Shown: piece after piece, positions 1 through 6,314 of the stretch | Layout of the letters: the number at the start of each line of letters is the position of its first letter | How positions within the stretch are numbered: the first letter of the stretch is position 1 | Assembly: GCA_002377605.1 (NCBI GenBank) | Contig: DFQD01000225.1 | Location: 1 to 8,819 of the forward strand | Length of the DNA: 8,819 nt | Direction: 5' to 3' | Origin: Gammaproteobacteria bacterium UBA3498 | GTDB taxonomy: Bacteria; Pseudomonadota; Gammaproteobacteria; Pseudomonadales; Pseudohongiellaceae | The notes under the pieces: generated by a model | Told to the model about the DNA's origin: nothing | The model's database searches: none | Seen by the model: only the letters and a program-made list of their open reading frames with translations | Position numbers and translations under genes: made by a program

Positions 1-510
1 GCAGAACGAATTGCGGCGGAGCTGGAAGCTGCGAGAATTGTGCAAGAAGAAGAGCGTCTAAGAGCAAGGGAAGAGCAGCGTAGACAGGAGGCCGAAGCTG
101 CGGAAAGAGCTCGTATTGCTGCCGAGCAACAGCGCCGGGAAGAAGAAGCGCGCGTGCGAGCTGAAGACGAGCGCCTGCGACGCGAAGAGGAAGAGCGTCG
201 AGAACTGGAACGTCTTGCAGCAATTGCCGCTGCAGAAGCAGAGCAACAGGAAAAAGTTGAGCGTATCGAGGCTTTAGAACAGCAGATCGCAGCTATCGAA
301 GCGGATACGCTACAGGATGAAGCGTCCATGTCTATATTGCAGGAAGCGATCTTGGTTGCTGAAGAATTACTAGAAGTTCTCACTGCGGAGCAGGCCAAGT
401 ATGAAAATACTGACGATCAAGGAAACACGGTTGAACCTCTTTCAAAAGATTTGATCGCAGAACTTGAGGCAAGAAAGGATAATTTGGTTAGACGGGCTCA
501 GTCACAATAA
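1..510 (+). CDS. C-terminal part of a coiled-coil, Glu/Arg/Ala-rich protein (5' truncated by window)
   Basis: The reading frame is open from base 1 to the TAA at 508-510, giving 169 residues. The true start lies upstream, and the GTG at 40 is simply an internal valine codon. The first ~107 residues are dominated by Glu, Arg, Ala and Gln in heptad-like runs with almost no Pro or Gly, which predicts a long charged alpha-helical coiled coil. The last ~60 residues are less charged, still largely helical, and end in a short basic tail; there is no Cys. No catalytic motif, membrane segment or export signal is visible in this part. Such composition occurs in TolA-like linkers, in cytoskeletal or chromosome-segregation proteins and in many uncharacterised proteins, so I assign no function. 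The 55-residue ORF at 550 is 39 bases downstream with no clear terminator between, so the two may be cotranscribed. Confidence 0.85.
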   Translation, partial: AERIAAELEAARIVQEEERLRAREEQRRQEAEAAERARIAAEQQRREEEARVRAEDERLRREEEERRELERLAAIAAAEAEQQEKVERIEALEQQIAAIEADTLQDEASMSILQEAILVAEELLEVLTAEQAKYENTDDQGNTVEPLSKDLIAELEARKDNLVRRAQSQ

Positions 511-549
511 TCCTAGGTTCAAGATTTCTCCGATTGTAGAGAAACAAAG

Positions 550-717
550 ATGACTAAGATTTTAGATTTCGACTCGAAGCGACAAGTGCATCTCTTCAAA
601 AAGAAGGAAGAAAAGGTAGACGCCTTGCGAAAAGCCTTCCGTCAAGCCAGGGAAGAACCGGCTACTAATGCTCCCCGGCGCAAAGGCAAAAATCGTAGCA
701 ACTCCAAGAAAAAATAA
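550..717 (+). CDS. small basic hypothetical protein (55 aa)
   Basis: An ATG-initiated frame of 55 codons ends in TAA at 715-717. The product begins MTKILDFDSKRQVHLFKKKE and becomes strongly basic. Its last ~18 residues are nearly all Arg, Lys, Asn, Ser and Pro and end in three lysines. No membrane segment, Cys or known domain is visible. The basic tail could bind nucleic acid or the ribosome, but this is inference from charge alone. The ribosome site is poor: a GAGA lies 8 bases before the ATG, inside a 6-bp inverted repeat (525-530 with 539-544) that could partly hide it. It follows the coiled-coil gene by 39 bases on the same strand. The codon use looks like real coding sequence, but the short length and weak initiation signal leave doubt. 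Confidence 0.5.
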   Translation: MTKILDFDSKRQVHLFKKKEEKVDALRKAFRQAREEPATNAPRRKGKNRSNSKKK

Positions 718-774
718 CAGAAAAAACCGGTCTGTTTCTGATCGCTTTCTGGACACTCAAAGAATCCTCCGAAA

Positions 775-832
775 CCACAACAATACAGGCCCTCAGCTAC
801 TCTCACAGCTTTGTTTGTATGGCCTGTTGTGG
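775..832. repeat. bulged inverted repeat in the hppA leader region
   Basis: CCACAA (775-780) pairs with TTGTGG (827-832), and CAGGCC (786-791) pairs with GGCCTG (821-826). This makes a 12-bp stem interrupted by a 5-base bulge (781-785), with a 29-base loop. No T-run follows, so it is not a standard intrinsic terminator. The right arm lies between the -35 and -10 candidates of the presumed hppA promoter, so it might be a regulator site or chance. Confidence 0.45.
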
Positions 833-838
833 TAAAGT
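811..838 (+). promoter_or_regulatory. candidate sigma-70 promoter for hppA
   Basis: TTGTTT (811-816) and TAAAGT (833-838) are separated by 16 bases. A TG one base before the -10 box (830-831) gives an extended -10 element. A GC-rich GCGCGCC follows at 839-845, a layout often seen downstream of -10 boxes in gammaproteobacteria. Transcription would start near 845, leaving a leader of ~38 bases before the hppA ATG. This is a motif call only. Confidence 0.4.
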
Positions 839-882
839 GCGCGCCTTTGAAATCAACTAACCATTTCGGGAGACACACTTAG

Positions 883-3009
883 ATGTCGGGGATAACAATT
901 ACAGTCACTACGATCTTATCGCTGATGGGGTTGGGGATCGCTTTCTTCTACATGAAGCGAGTGACCAGCATACCGATAGACATGGGTCTTGATCAAAAAG
1001 ACGGGGAACGTTTGAAGTTTATTCATGGTGCGATCGCTAATGGCGCCATGGCCTTTTTGAAACAGGAATATAAATTCCTAACAATTTTTATGGTGGTATT
1101 CGCTGCCATAATCATGATTTTAATTGACGATTCCCACACTCCCGATACTCGTGAAGGGATTTATACTGCTCTCGCATTTCTTTTTGGCGGGGCTATCTCC
1201 ATCGCTTCCGGTTACATCGGTATGACAGTTGCTACTCAGGGAAATGCTCGGACCACTGTATCTGCTAAGAAAGACATTTCTAATGCTTTTGATGTCGCCA
1301 TTAACTCTGGCGCAGTAATGGGCTTCGCCTTAGTGGGGTTAGCATGTCTTGGGCTAGTGATTATCTATGTGGTAATGAGCGCGTTGTTAGCGGACTTGGG
1401 TCCAGGGAACAATCACATATTAATGGAAGTAATTGCCGGTTTCGGTTTGGGTGGGTCGACTATTGCACTGTTTGCCCGAGTTGGTGGCGGTATTTTTACT
1501 AAGGCCGCAGACGTTGGCGCAGACCTGGTGGGTAAAGTTGAACAAGGAATACCTGAAGATGATCCTCGAAATCCGGCGGTAATTGCGGACAATGTTGGTG
1601 ATAACGTTGGTGACGTAGCAGGAATGGGTGCAGACTTATTCGGTTCCTGTGCAGAGAGTACTTGTGCAGCAATGGTTATTAGTGCTGTGGTATTCGCTGC
1701 TGATCCAAACGCCTTGCTTTATCCAATTCTTATTAGTGCCGTTGGTATTCCCATCAGCTTAATTACGAAACTGCTTATTAGTGTAAAAACCGAAGAGGAT
1801 GTTGCTCCAGCGCTAATGAAACTGCTTATAGTCTCCTCGGGTTTGATGGCTGCGGTCATGTTCTTTTTTACCATGGCTTTGGTCCCAGAATTCTTCGAAC
1901 TTAATGGTGAGCAATACACTAACCTGGGCGTTTATTGGTGCTTCCTTTCAGGATTGATTGCAGGCCTGGCAGTAGGATTGCTAACTGGTTACTACACATC
2001 AGAAAACTACGATCCGGTTAAAGAATTATCTAAGTCCTGTGAAACTGGTGTAGCAACAAACATCATTTATGGTCTAGCGCTTGGCTATAAGTCTACTGTA
2101 CTGCCTTATCTAGCCATTGCTTTCAGTATTTTCCTTTCTTGGGGGCTGGCCGGTATGTATGGTGTCGCTATAGCCTCACTTGGCATGTTGGGTACATTGG
2201 TTATTGCACTGATGATCGATGCGTATGGCCCAGTTGCTGATAATGCTGGCGGTATTGCTGAGATGGTAGGGTTGGACAAAGAAGTTCGTCGCCGAACAGA
2301 TATATTAGATTCTGCTGGAAATACAACTGCCGCAATTGGTAAAGGCTTTGCAATCGGTGCCGCAATTCTTACTTCTCTTGCTTTATTTGCCGCATTTATT
2401 ACTGCAGCGGAAGCTTTAGCAGGTGAGCCAATCGATATGAGCTTATTGAATCCGTTGGTATACACCAGCTTATTCATCGGCGCGGTGCTTCCTTTCTTAT
2501 TTACTGCGATGACTATGAAGTCGGTTGGTAAAGCTGCCTTCGACATGATCGAAGAAGTGCGACGCCAATTTAAGGAAATACCTGGCATCATGGAAGGTAC
2601 AGGTCAGCCCGACTATGCGCAATGTGTTGAAATCTCAACTAAGGCCGCACTGAGAGAAATGATAGCACCGGGTGTGCTTATCATGGGAACACCACTGGTT
2701 GCTGGATTCATGTTTGGCGTTCAAGCAGTTGCCGGAATTCTCGCAGGATCCTTGGTAGCAGGTGGTGTGCTTGCGATCGCATCATCGAATAGTGGTGGTG
2801 CCTGGGATAACGCCAAGAAGTACATAGAGGCTGGACATCACGGCGGTAAAGGCTCAGAAGAACACAAAGCTGCTGTAGTAGGTGATACTGTGGGTGACCC
2901 ATTGAAGGACACTTCCGGCCCATCTCTAAATATCTTGATTAAACTATCTGCTATTCTAAGTTTGGTATTCGCACCATTCTTTGTTCAGAATGGCGGTATC
3001 TTTTTATAG
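883..3009 (+). CDS. hppA: K+-dependent, proton-pumping membrane pyrophosphatase
   Basis: This integral inner-membrane enzyme hydrolyses inorganic pyrophosphate and exports cations. The 708 residues are full length for the family, which has about 16 membrane helices. Catalytic motifs are intact: DVGADLVGKVE (210-220), DNVGDNVGD (236-244), DAYGPVADNAGG (446-457), SSNSGGAWDNAKKYIE (634-649) and GDTVGDPLKDTSGPS (667-681). In GNTTAAIGKG (479-488), Ala483 and Gly486 occupy the positions that are Lys and Thr in K+-independent enzymes, so K+ dependence is expected. After Asp251 in the pump-gate helix, Gly is at +3 and Glu258 at +7. The +7 Glu is the plant-type H+-pump arrangement, whereas Na+ pumps carry Glu at +3. 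The ATG at 883 has GGGAG at 868-872, ten bases upstream. The gene seems monocistronic, with its own promoter candidate and a terminator after the stop. The family call is very sure and the ion specificity is a strong motif inference. Confidence 0.97.
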   Translation: MSGITITVTTILSLMGLGIAFFYMKRVTSIPIDMGLDQKDGERLKFIHGAIANGAMAFLKQEYKFLTIFMVVFAAIIMILIDDSHTPDTREGIYTALAFLFGGAISIASGYIGMTVATQGNARTTVSAKKDISNAFDVAINSGAVMGFALVGLACLGLVIIYVVMSALLADLGPGNNHILMEVIAGFGLGGSTIALFARVGGGIFTKAADVGADLVGKVEQGIPEDDPRNPAVIADNVGDNVGDVAGMGADLFGSCAESTCAAMVISAVVFAADPNALLYPILISAVGIPISLITKLLISVKTEEDVAPALMKLLIVSSGLMAAVMFFFTMALVPEFFELNGEQYTNLGVYWCFLSGLIAGLAVGLLTGYYTSENYDPVKELSKSCETGVATNIIYGLALGYKSTVLPYLAIAFSIFLSWGLAGMYGVAIASLGMLGTLVIALMIDAYGPVADNAGGIAEMVGLDKEVRRRTDILDSAGNTTAAIGKGFAIGAAILTSLALFAAFITAAEALAGEPIDMSLLNPLVYTSLFIGAVLPFLFTAMTMKSVGKAAFDMIEEVRRQFKEIPGIMEGTGQPDYAQCVEISTKAALREMIAPGVLIMGTPLVAGFMFGVQAVAGILAGSLVAGGVLAIASSNSGGAWDNAKKYIEAGHHGGKGSEEHKAAVVGDTVGDPLKDTSGPSLNILIKLSAILSLVFAPFFVQNGGIFL

Positions 3010-3030
3010 TCTTGATAGCTAGATTGATTA

Positions 3031-3060
3031 AAAACGGGGCCAATTGGCCCCTTTTTATTT
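3031..3060. terminator. bidirectional intrinsic terminator between hppA and the 3070-3627 gene
   Basis: GGGGCC (3036-3041) and GGCCCC (3046-3051) form a perfect 6-bp GC stem with an AATT loop. A T-rich tract follows on the plus strand (3052-3060). An A-run (3031-3034) precedes it and becomes a U-run when read from the minus strand. It lies 27 bases past the hppA stop and 19 bases past the stop of the convergent minus-strand gene, so it can serve both. Confidence 0.9.
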
Positions 3061-3069
3061 TTAATCGTA

Positions 3070-3627
3070 TTAATTCTCGCGACGAGTTTCGAAATGAAAT
3101 AACACCCATTCGGTCACTTCGAATTGATTGTTAGTGACAATGTTGGTCCAGGTGGTCTTTACGTTTTCCACACATTGATAAATCCGAAACGATTCTGTGT
3201 TTTCGATTATAAGATTGCGCACAGAGGGATTCAGAGTGTAATTAGAAACCTCAGCGAGTCGCCAGTTTTCCTCGAGAGTTCTGTCGATGCACTCATTGCC
3301 TCGGAGCAAGTCGATATATTCGAATTCTTCTTCTGCATATCCCATGGGAGGAATAGAGAGATTAATTGCAATGGGGATTGGCTCTGCCTGTTGCTCATCT
3401 TTTAAAAATTCAATGGAATCCAATCTGAGCTCCTCTTCCGTTTGATTAAGGGCTATTAGTCGCATGCCATCGTCAGTGGGAGCTCCCCATTGAGAAGAGT
3501 AAAAAGCAAATTTTATGTCCGTTATCTCTTGTAACTCTGCGGCGTCGCTTAATGCTGAGTAATGAATAGCGAAGAAAAGCAATGCTAAACTGAAACCCAA
3601 AGAAATTTTACTACTTTCTGTTGTCAT
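3070..3627 (-). CDS. exported hypothetical protein (185 aa)
   Basis: I do not recognise this family. The N-terminus has a signal-peptide layout: a short n-region with Lys7, a hydrophobic stretch at about 9-25 (SLGFSLALLFFAI), then small residues around Ala29-Ala30 where cleavage is likely. This predicts a periplasmic or secreted protein of about 155 residues. The mature part is acidic, rich in Glu, Asn, Ile and Thr, with predicted strands and no further membrane helix. It has just two cysteines, Cys113 and Cys152, which could form a disulfide in the periplasm. No lipobox or catalytic motif is visible. The ATG at 3627 lacks a Shine-Dalgarno sequence, but a good -10 box (TAGAAT) ends six bases before it, so the message may be leaderless. 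The gene is convergent with hppA and divergent from the Mrp gene. The signal peptide favours this strand over the overlapping plus-strand ORF. Confidence 0.8.
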   Translation of the reverse strand: MTTESSKISLGFSLALLFFAIHYSALSDAAELQEITDIKFAFYSSQWGAPTDDGMRLIALNQTEEELRLDSIEFLKDEQQAEPIPIAINLSIPPMGYAEEEFEYIDLLRGNECIDRTLEENWRLAEVSNYTLNPSVRNLIIENTESFRIYQCVENVKTTWTNIVTNNQFEVTEWVLFHFETRREN

Positions 3628-3633
3628 ACAATA

Positions 3634-3663
3634 ATTCTAGCGGGCTTGCTATCCTGCTGTCAT
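3634..3663 (-). promoter_or_regulatory. candidate promoter for the exported hypothetical gene
   Basis: On the minus strand, ATGACA (3663-3658) and TAGAAT (3639-3634) are separated by 18 bases, matching the sigma-70 consensus at five and five of six positions. The -10 box ends six bases before the ATG at 3627, which puts the predicted transcript start at or beside that ATG. It overlaps the plus-strand -10 candidate at 3650-3655. Confidence 0.45.
3647..3655 (+). promoter_or_regulatory. candidate extended -10 promoter for the Mrp/ApbC gene
   Basis: TG (3647-3648), one base, then TATCCT (3650-3655) form an extended -10 element followed by GC. There is no well-spaced -35 box; TTGTCA at 3621-3626 is 23 bases away. 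The predicted start is near 3662, leaving a leader of roughly 60-85 bases depending on which start codon the gene uses. Confidence 0.3.
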
Positions 3664-3720
3664 GCCTATTTTCTTTTCCAAATGGATGCAAGATAATCCT
3701 TCACTACGCAGTGAACCGGA

Positions 3721-4566
3721 GTGTCATTCCCTTATATAGGTAGAAAATTGAATCAATCTGACAAATTCAAACATCTTATTTGTATCGCTTCAGGTAAGGG
3801 TGGGGTTGGTAAATCTACTACAGCTGTAAATTTGGCGTTGGCATTGGCTGCCAATAAACAAGTTGGTTTACTAGATGCAGATATCTATGGGCCGAGTATT
3901 CCTCTGATGATGGGAGTTGAGCCAGGTACCCGACCAAAAGTTCAACAACAGAAATACATAGTGCCTATTCAGGCTCATGGAATTGAATGCAACTCAATGG
4001 GATTTCTGGTTGATCAAAATACGGCGATGGTCTGGCGGGCCCCAATGATCATCTCCGCCTTTAATCAAATTCTAAATGATACCGCCTGGAATAAGCGGGA
4101 TTATCTAGTGGTAGATATGCCACCTGGAACGGGAGATATCCAGCTAAGCCTTGCTCAATCGGTAAAAGTATCTGGGGCTGTAATCGTCACTACTCCTCAA
4201 GACGTTGCCTTACTAGACGCTCGAAAAGGAATAGAAATGTTTCGTAAAGTTGGGGTTCCTATTCTGGGGGTCGTGGAGAACATGAGTACCCACATTTGCT
4301 CCAGTTGCGGGCACGAAGAAGCTGTTTTTGGCAGCGGCGGCGGAGACCGACTTGCGGCCGAATACGGGGTGGAGGTAATTGGGCGGCTACCTTTGGACCT
4401 GGATATTAGAGAAAAAACCGACGCGGGAAATCCTGTGGTAGCATCAACTCCTGATGAGCCGCCGGCACAGGCATACTTCCAGCTGGCAAAGAATGTGGAG
4501 CGGAAGATAGAAGAGTTTGGAGAATCCGCTCAAAGCGGACCTACGATCACAGTAAGTGAAAATTAG
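3721..4566 (+). CDS. apbC: Mrp/ApbC (NBP35-family) iron-sulfur cluster carrier ATPase, short form
   Basis: This cytosolic P-loop ATPase family binds and transfers [4Fe-4S] clusters to apoproteins. Visible motifs in the 281-residue product are the deviant Walker A GKGGVGKST (25-33), DADIYGPS (52-59), DMPPGTGD (132-139) and the CSSC pair Cys193/Cys196, which bridges a cluster between two subunits. Many bacterial Mrp proteins of ~360 residues carry an N-terminal MIP18/DUF59 domain. It is absent here, because the P-loop starts only ~25 residues in and a stop codon lies just upstream in frame. The start is uncertain. GTG at 3721 gives the longest frame but has no spaced ribosome site. TTG at 3748 has AGG (3738-3740) seven bases before it and would shorten the protein by nine residues. 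The AGCS gene follows after 45 bases without a hairpin, so cotranscription is plausible. Confidence 0.93.
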   Translation: MSFPYIGRKLNQSDKFKHLICIASGKGGVGKSTTAVNLALALAANKQVGLLDADIYGPSIPLMMGVEPGTRPKVQQQKYIVPIQAHGIECNSMGFLVDQNTAMVWRAPMIISAFNQILNDTAWNKRDYLVVDMPPGTGDIQLSLAQSVKVSGAVIVTTPQDVALLDARKGIEMFRKVGVPILGVVENMSTHICSSCGHEEAVFGSGGGDRLAAEYGVEVIGRLPLDLDIREKTDAGNPVVASTPDEPPAQAYFQLAKNVERKIEEFGESAQSGPTITVSEN

Positions 4567-4597
4567 AGTAGTCGAACTAGATTAGAATAAAATGTTG

Positions 4598-4604
4598 AAA
4601 GGGG
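4598..4604 (+). promoter_or_regulatory. ribosome binding site that fixes a TTG start
   Basis: AAAGGGG lies seven bases before TTG at 4612. The only nearby ATG, at 4592, is in another frame and upstream of this site, so TTG is the best start for the AGCS symporter. Confidence 0.7.
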
Positions 4605-4611
4605 AACGAGA

Positions 4612-6282
4612 TTGGACGCAGTAAATGATTTTTTAATTTTTCTGGATGGCTATTTAGGTTCGGCTCTCTGGTTTCCAACATTTCTTCTTTTGACAGGTGT
4701 TTTCTTTACTCTTTATTTAGGGTTTCCTCAGATTCGCTATTTCAAACATGCAATAGGGGTAACCACGGGAAAATTCGATAAAGACGGTGCGAAAGGTGAT
4801 ACCACTCATTTCCAAGCGTTATCTACTGCCTTATCCGGTACCGTAGGTACCGGTAACATCGGTGGTGTTGCTTTAGCACTTCATCTCGGTGGCCCAGCTG
4901 CTCTGTTTTGGATGTGGATGACAGCATTCTTCGGCATGACTAGTAAGTTCGTCGAGGTAACTCTTTCTCATAAGTATCGAAACCAAACCGAAGATGGAAC
5001 CATGGCTGGTGGACCCATGTATTACATGGAGAAGGGACTCAACATGAAATGGTTGGCAGTTATTTTTGCAATCGCCACTGTATTGAGCTCCTTTGGAACT
5101 GGAAATCTTCCACAAATTAATAGTATCGCTTCTGGTTTGGAAAGCACTTTCAATTTAGATCCGCTGATAACTGCCAGTGTATTGTCGGTGTTATTGGCAT
5201 TGGTAATTATTGGAGGCATTACACGAATCGCGAAAGTGGCGGCAGCGATTGTTCCAACAATGGCAATTTTCTATTTGATTGGAGCCTTCGCAGTAATTAT
5301 TCCCAATATCGCTAATATCGCCCCTTCTTTTCTTTCTATATTCGCTGACGCATTTACTGGTTCTGCTGCAGTAGGTGGATTTTTAGGAGCGACCTTTGCT
5401 TATGCTTTTGATAGAGGTGTGAATCGAGGTCTTTATTCAAATGAGGCTGGTCAGGGTTCGGCACCAATCGCCCACGCAGCTGCAAAAACCGATGAACCGG
5501 CAGACGAAGGCATGGTGTCAATTCTCGAACCATTTATCGACACTATCGTTATCTGCACAATTACAGGCTTAGTGATTCTTTCTTCCGGTGTCTGGATGGA
5601 GAAATTCGAGAACGAATTTCAACGTGCAGACATGAATTTTGTAACCGGAACATTCAGTGAGTCAGAAACTGAAGATCTTCAACAATTGTTCTCGTTTTTG
5701 AATAGTGATGAATCCAGTGTTACCAACTACAGTGGAAACATAAACCTAGTAAATGGTGAGGCCCAAAACACAAACGATTTTACTTTGTTAAATGCACGCT
5801 CGTTTGCTGAAAACATTATTTACAGTAATGAGCAAGGCATAATAACGGGATCGGTTGTCGTCATCGATGGTGCTTTAGATGACACCAGCATCGTTGTTAC
5901 TGGTGACTCTTTATTACATTCCGTACCTTTGACGACTCAGGCGTTTACTCGGGGTTTCTTCGGTGATTACGGTCAATACATTGTTTCTCTGGGATTAATG
6001 CTATTCGCTTTTTCGACGGCAATTGCCTGGTCTTATTATGGGGACCGGGCCATGACCTATTTGTTTGGGCCTAGGTCTGTCTTGCCTTATCGTATTGTCT
6101 ATGTGCTAGGATTTTTCTATGCCGCATTAGCCGATACAACAATTATTTGGAACTTATCTCTAATAACTATCGTATTAATGACCGTACCGAATCTAGTGGG
6201 CATTTTGTTAATGCGCAGAGAAATGAAGGCGACGGTTAACGATTATTGGGAAAAAATTGAACATGGAAAACATGGCGCTTAA
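4612..6282 (+). CDS. AGCS-family sodium:alanine (glycine) symporter with an extra hydrophilic domain
   Basis: This inner-membrane Na+-coupled importer is for alanine, glycine or a related small amino acid. The family signature GGPAALFWMWMTAFFG (93-108) fits perfectly, and other conserved AGCS stretches are present: GTVGTGNIGGVA (77-88), DRGVNRGLYSNEAGQGSAPI (267-286) and FAFSTAIAWSYYGDRAMTYL (465-484). At 556 residues it exceeds the usual 450-480. The excess is a block at about 329-438 between the helix ending near SSGVW and the helix containing VSLGLMLFAFS. The block is acidic, rich in Asn, Ser, Thr and Asp and strand-like, with few basic residues, which suggests a periplasmic location. The TTG start is supported by AAAGGGG seven bases upstream. 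Mrp/ApbC precedes it by 45 bases with no functional link that I know of. The stop codon lies inside a terminator hairpin. The exact substrate is unknown. Confidence 0.94.
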   Translation: MDAVNDFLIFLDGYLGSALWFPTFLLLTGVFFTLYLGFPQIRYFKHAIGVTTGKFDKDGAKGDTTHFQALSTALSGTVGTGNIGGVALALHLGGPAALFWMWMTAFFGMTSKFVEVTLSHKYRNQTEDGTMAGGPMYYMEKGLNMKWLAVIFAIATVLSSFGTGNLPQINSIASGLESTFNLDPLITASVLSVLLALVIIGGITRIAKVAAAIVPTMAIFYLIGAFAVIIPNIANIAPSFLSIFADAFTGSAAVGGFLGATFAYAFDRGVNRGLYSNEAGQGSAPIAHAAAKTDEPADEGMVSILEPFIDTIVICTITGLVILSSGVWMEKFENEFQRADMNFVTGTFSESETEDLQQLFSFLNSDESSVTNYSGNINLVNGEAQNTNDFTLLNARSFAENIIYSNEQGIITGSVVVIDGALDDTSIVVTGDSLLHSVPLTTQAFTRGFFGDYGQYIVSLGLMLFAFSTAIAWSYYGDRAMTYLFGPRSVLPYRIVYVLGFFYAALADTTIIWNLSLITIVLMTVPNLVGILLMRREMKATVNDYWEKIEHGKHGA

Positions 6283-6303
6283 TTGGATTAAGGGCCATGT
6301 TTT
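6267..6303. terminator. long bidirectional hairpin overlapping the AGCS stop codon
   Basis: AAAACATGGC (6267-6276) pairs with GCCATGTTTT (6294-6303). After a G/G mismatch, CTTAAT (6278-6283) pairs with ATTAAG (6287-6292) around a TGG loop. That makes 16 pairs. Each strand ends the stem in TTTT, so it can terminate the convergent transcripts from both sides. The AGCS stop codon (6280-6282) is within the stem, and the symporter gene on the minus strand ends 12 bases beyond it. Confidence 0.75.
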
Positions 6304-6314
6304 GAATTGAAGAG

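Noticed and set aside
1..510. Charged repeat-like coding sequence considered as a tandem DNA repeat
   Set aside because: The similarity comes from Glu/Arg/Ala codon composition of a coiled coil; no unit recurs exactly at DNA level.
2106..2591. 161-codon frame on the minus strand inside hppA
   Set aside because: It lies wholly opposite conserved pyrophosphatase motifs and has low-complexity Ala/Ile/Ser composition typical of the antisense of a membrane protein.
1030..2780. Two copies of the palindrome GCGATCGC inside hppA (1030-1037 and 2773-2780)
   Set aside because: Two copies are too few to suggest a repeated-motif system, and both encode normal hppA residues.
3124..3405. 93-codon plus-strand frame opposite the exported hypothetical gene
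   Set aside because: It has no ribosome site and no recognisable domain, whereas the minus-strand frame has a signal peptide, a promoter candidate and a terminator.
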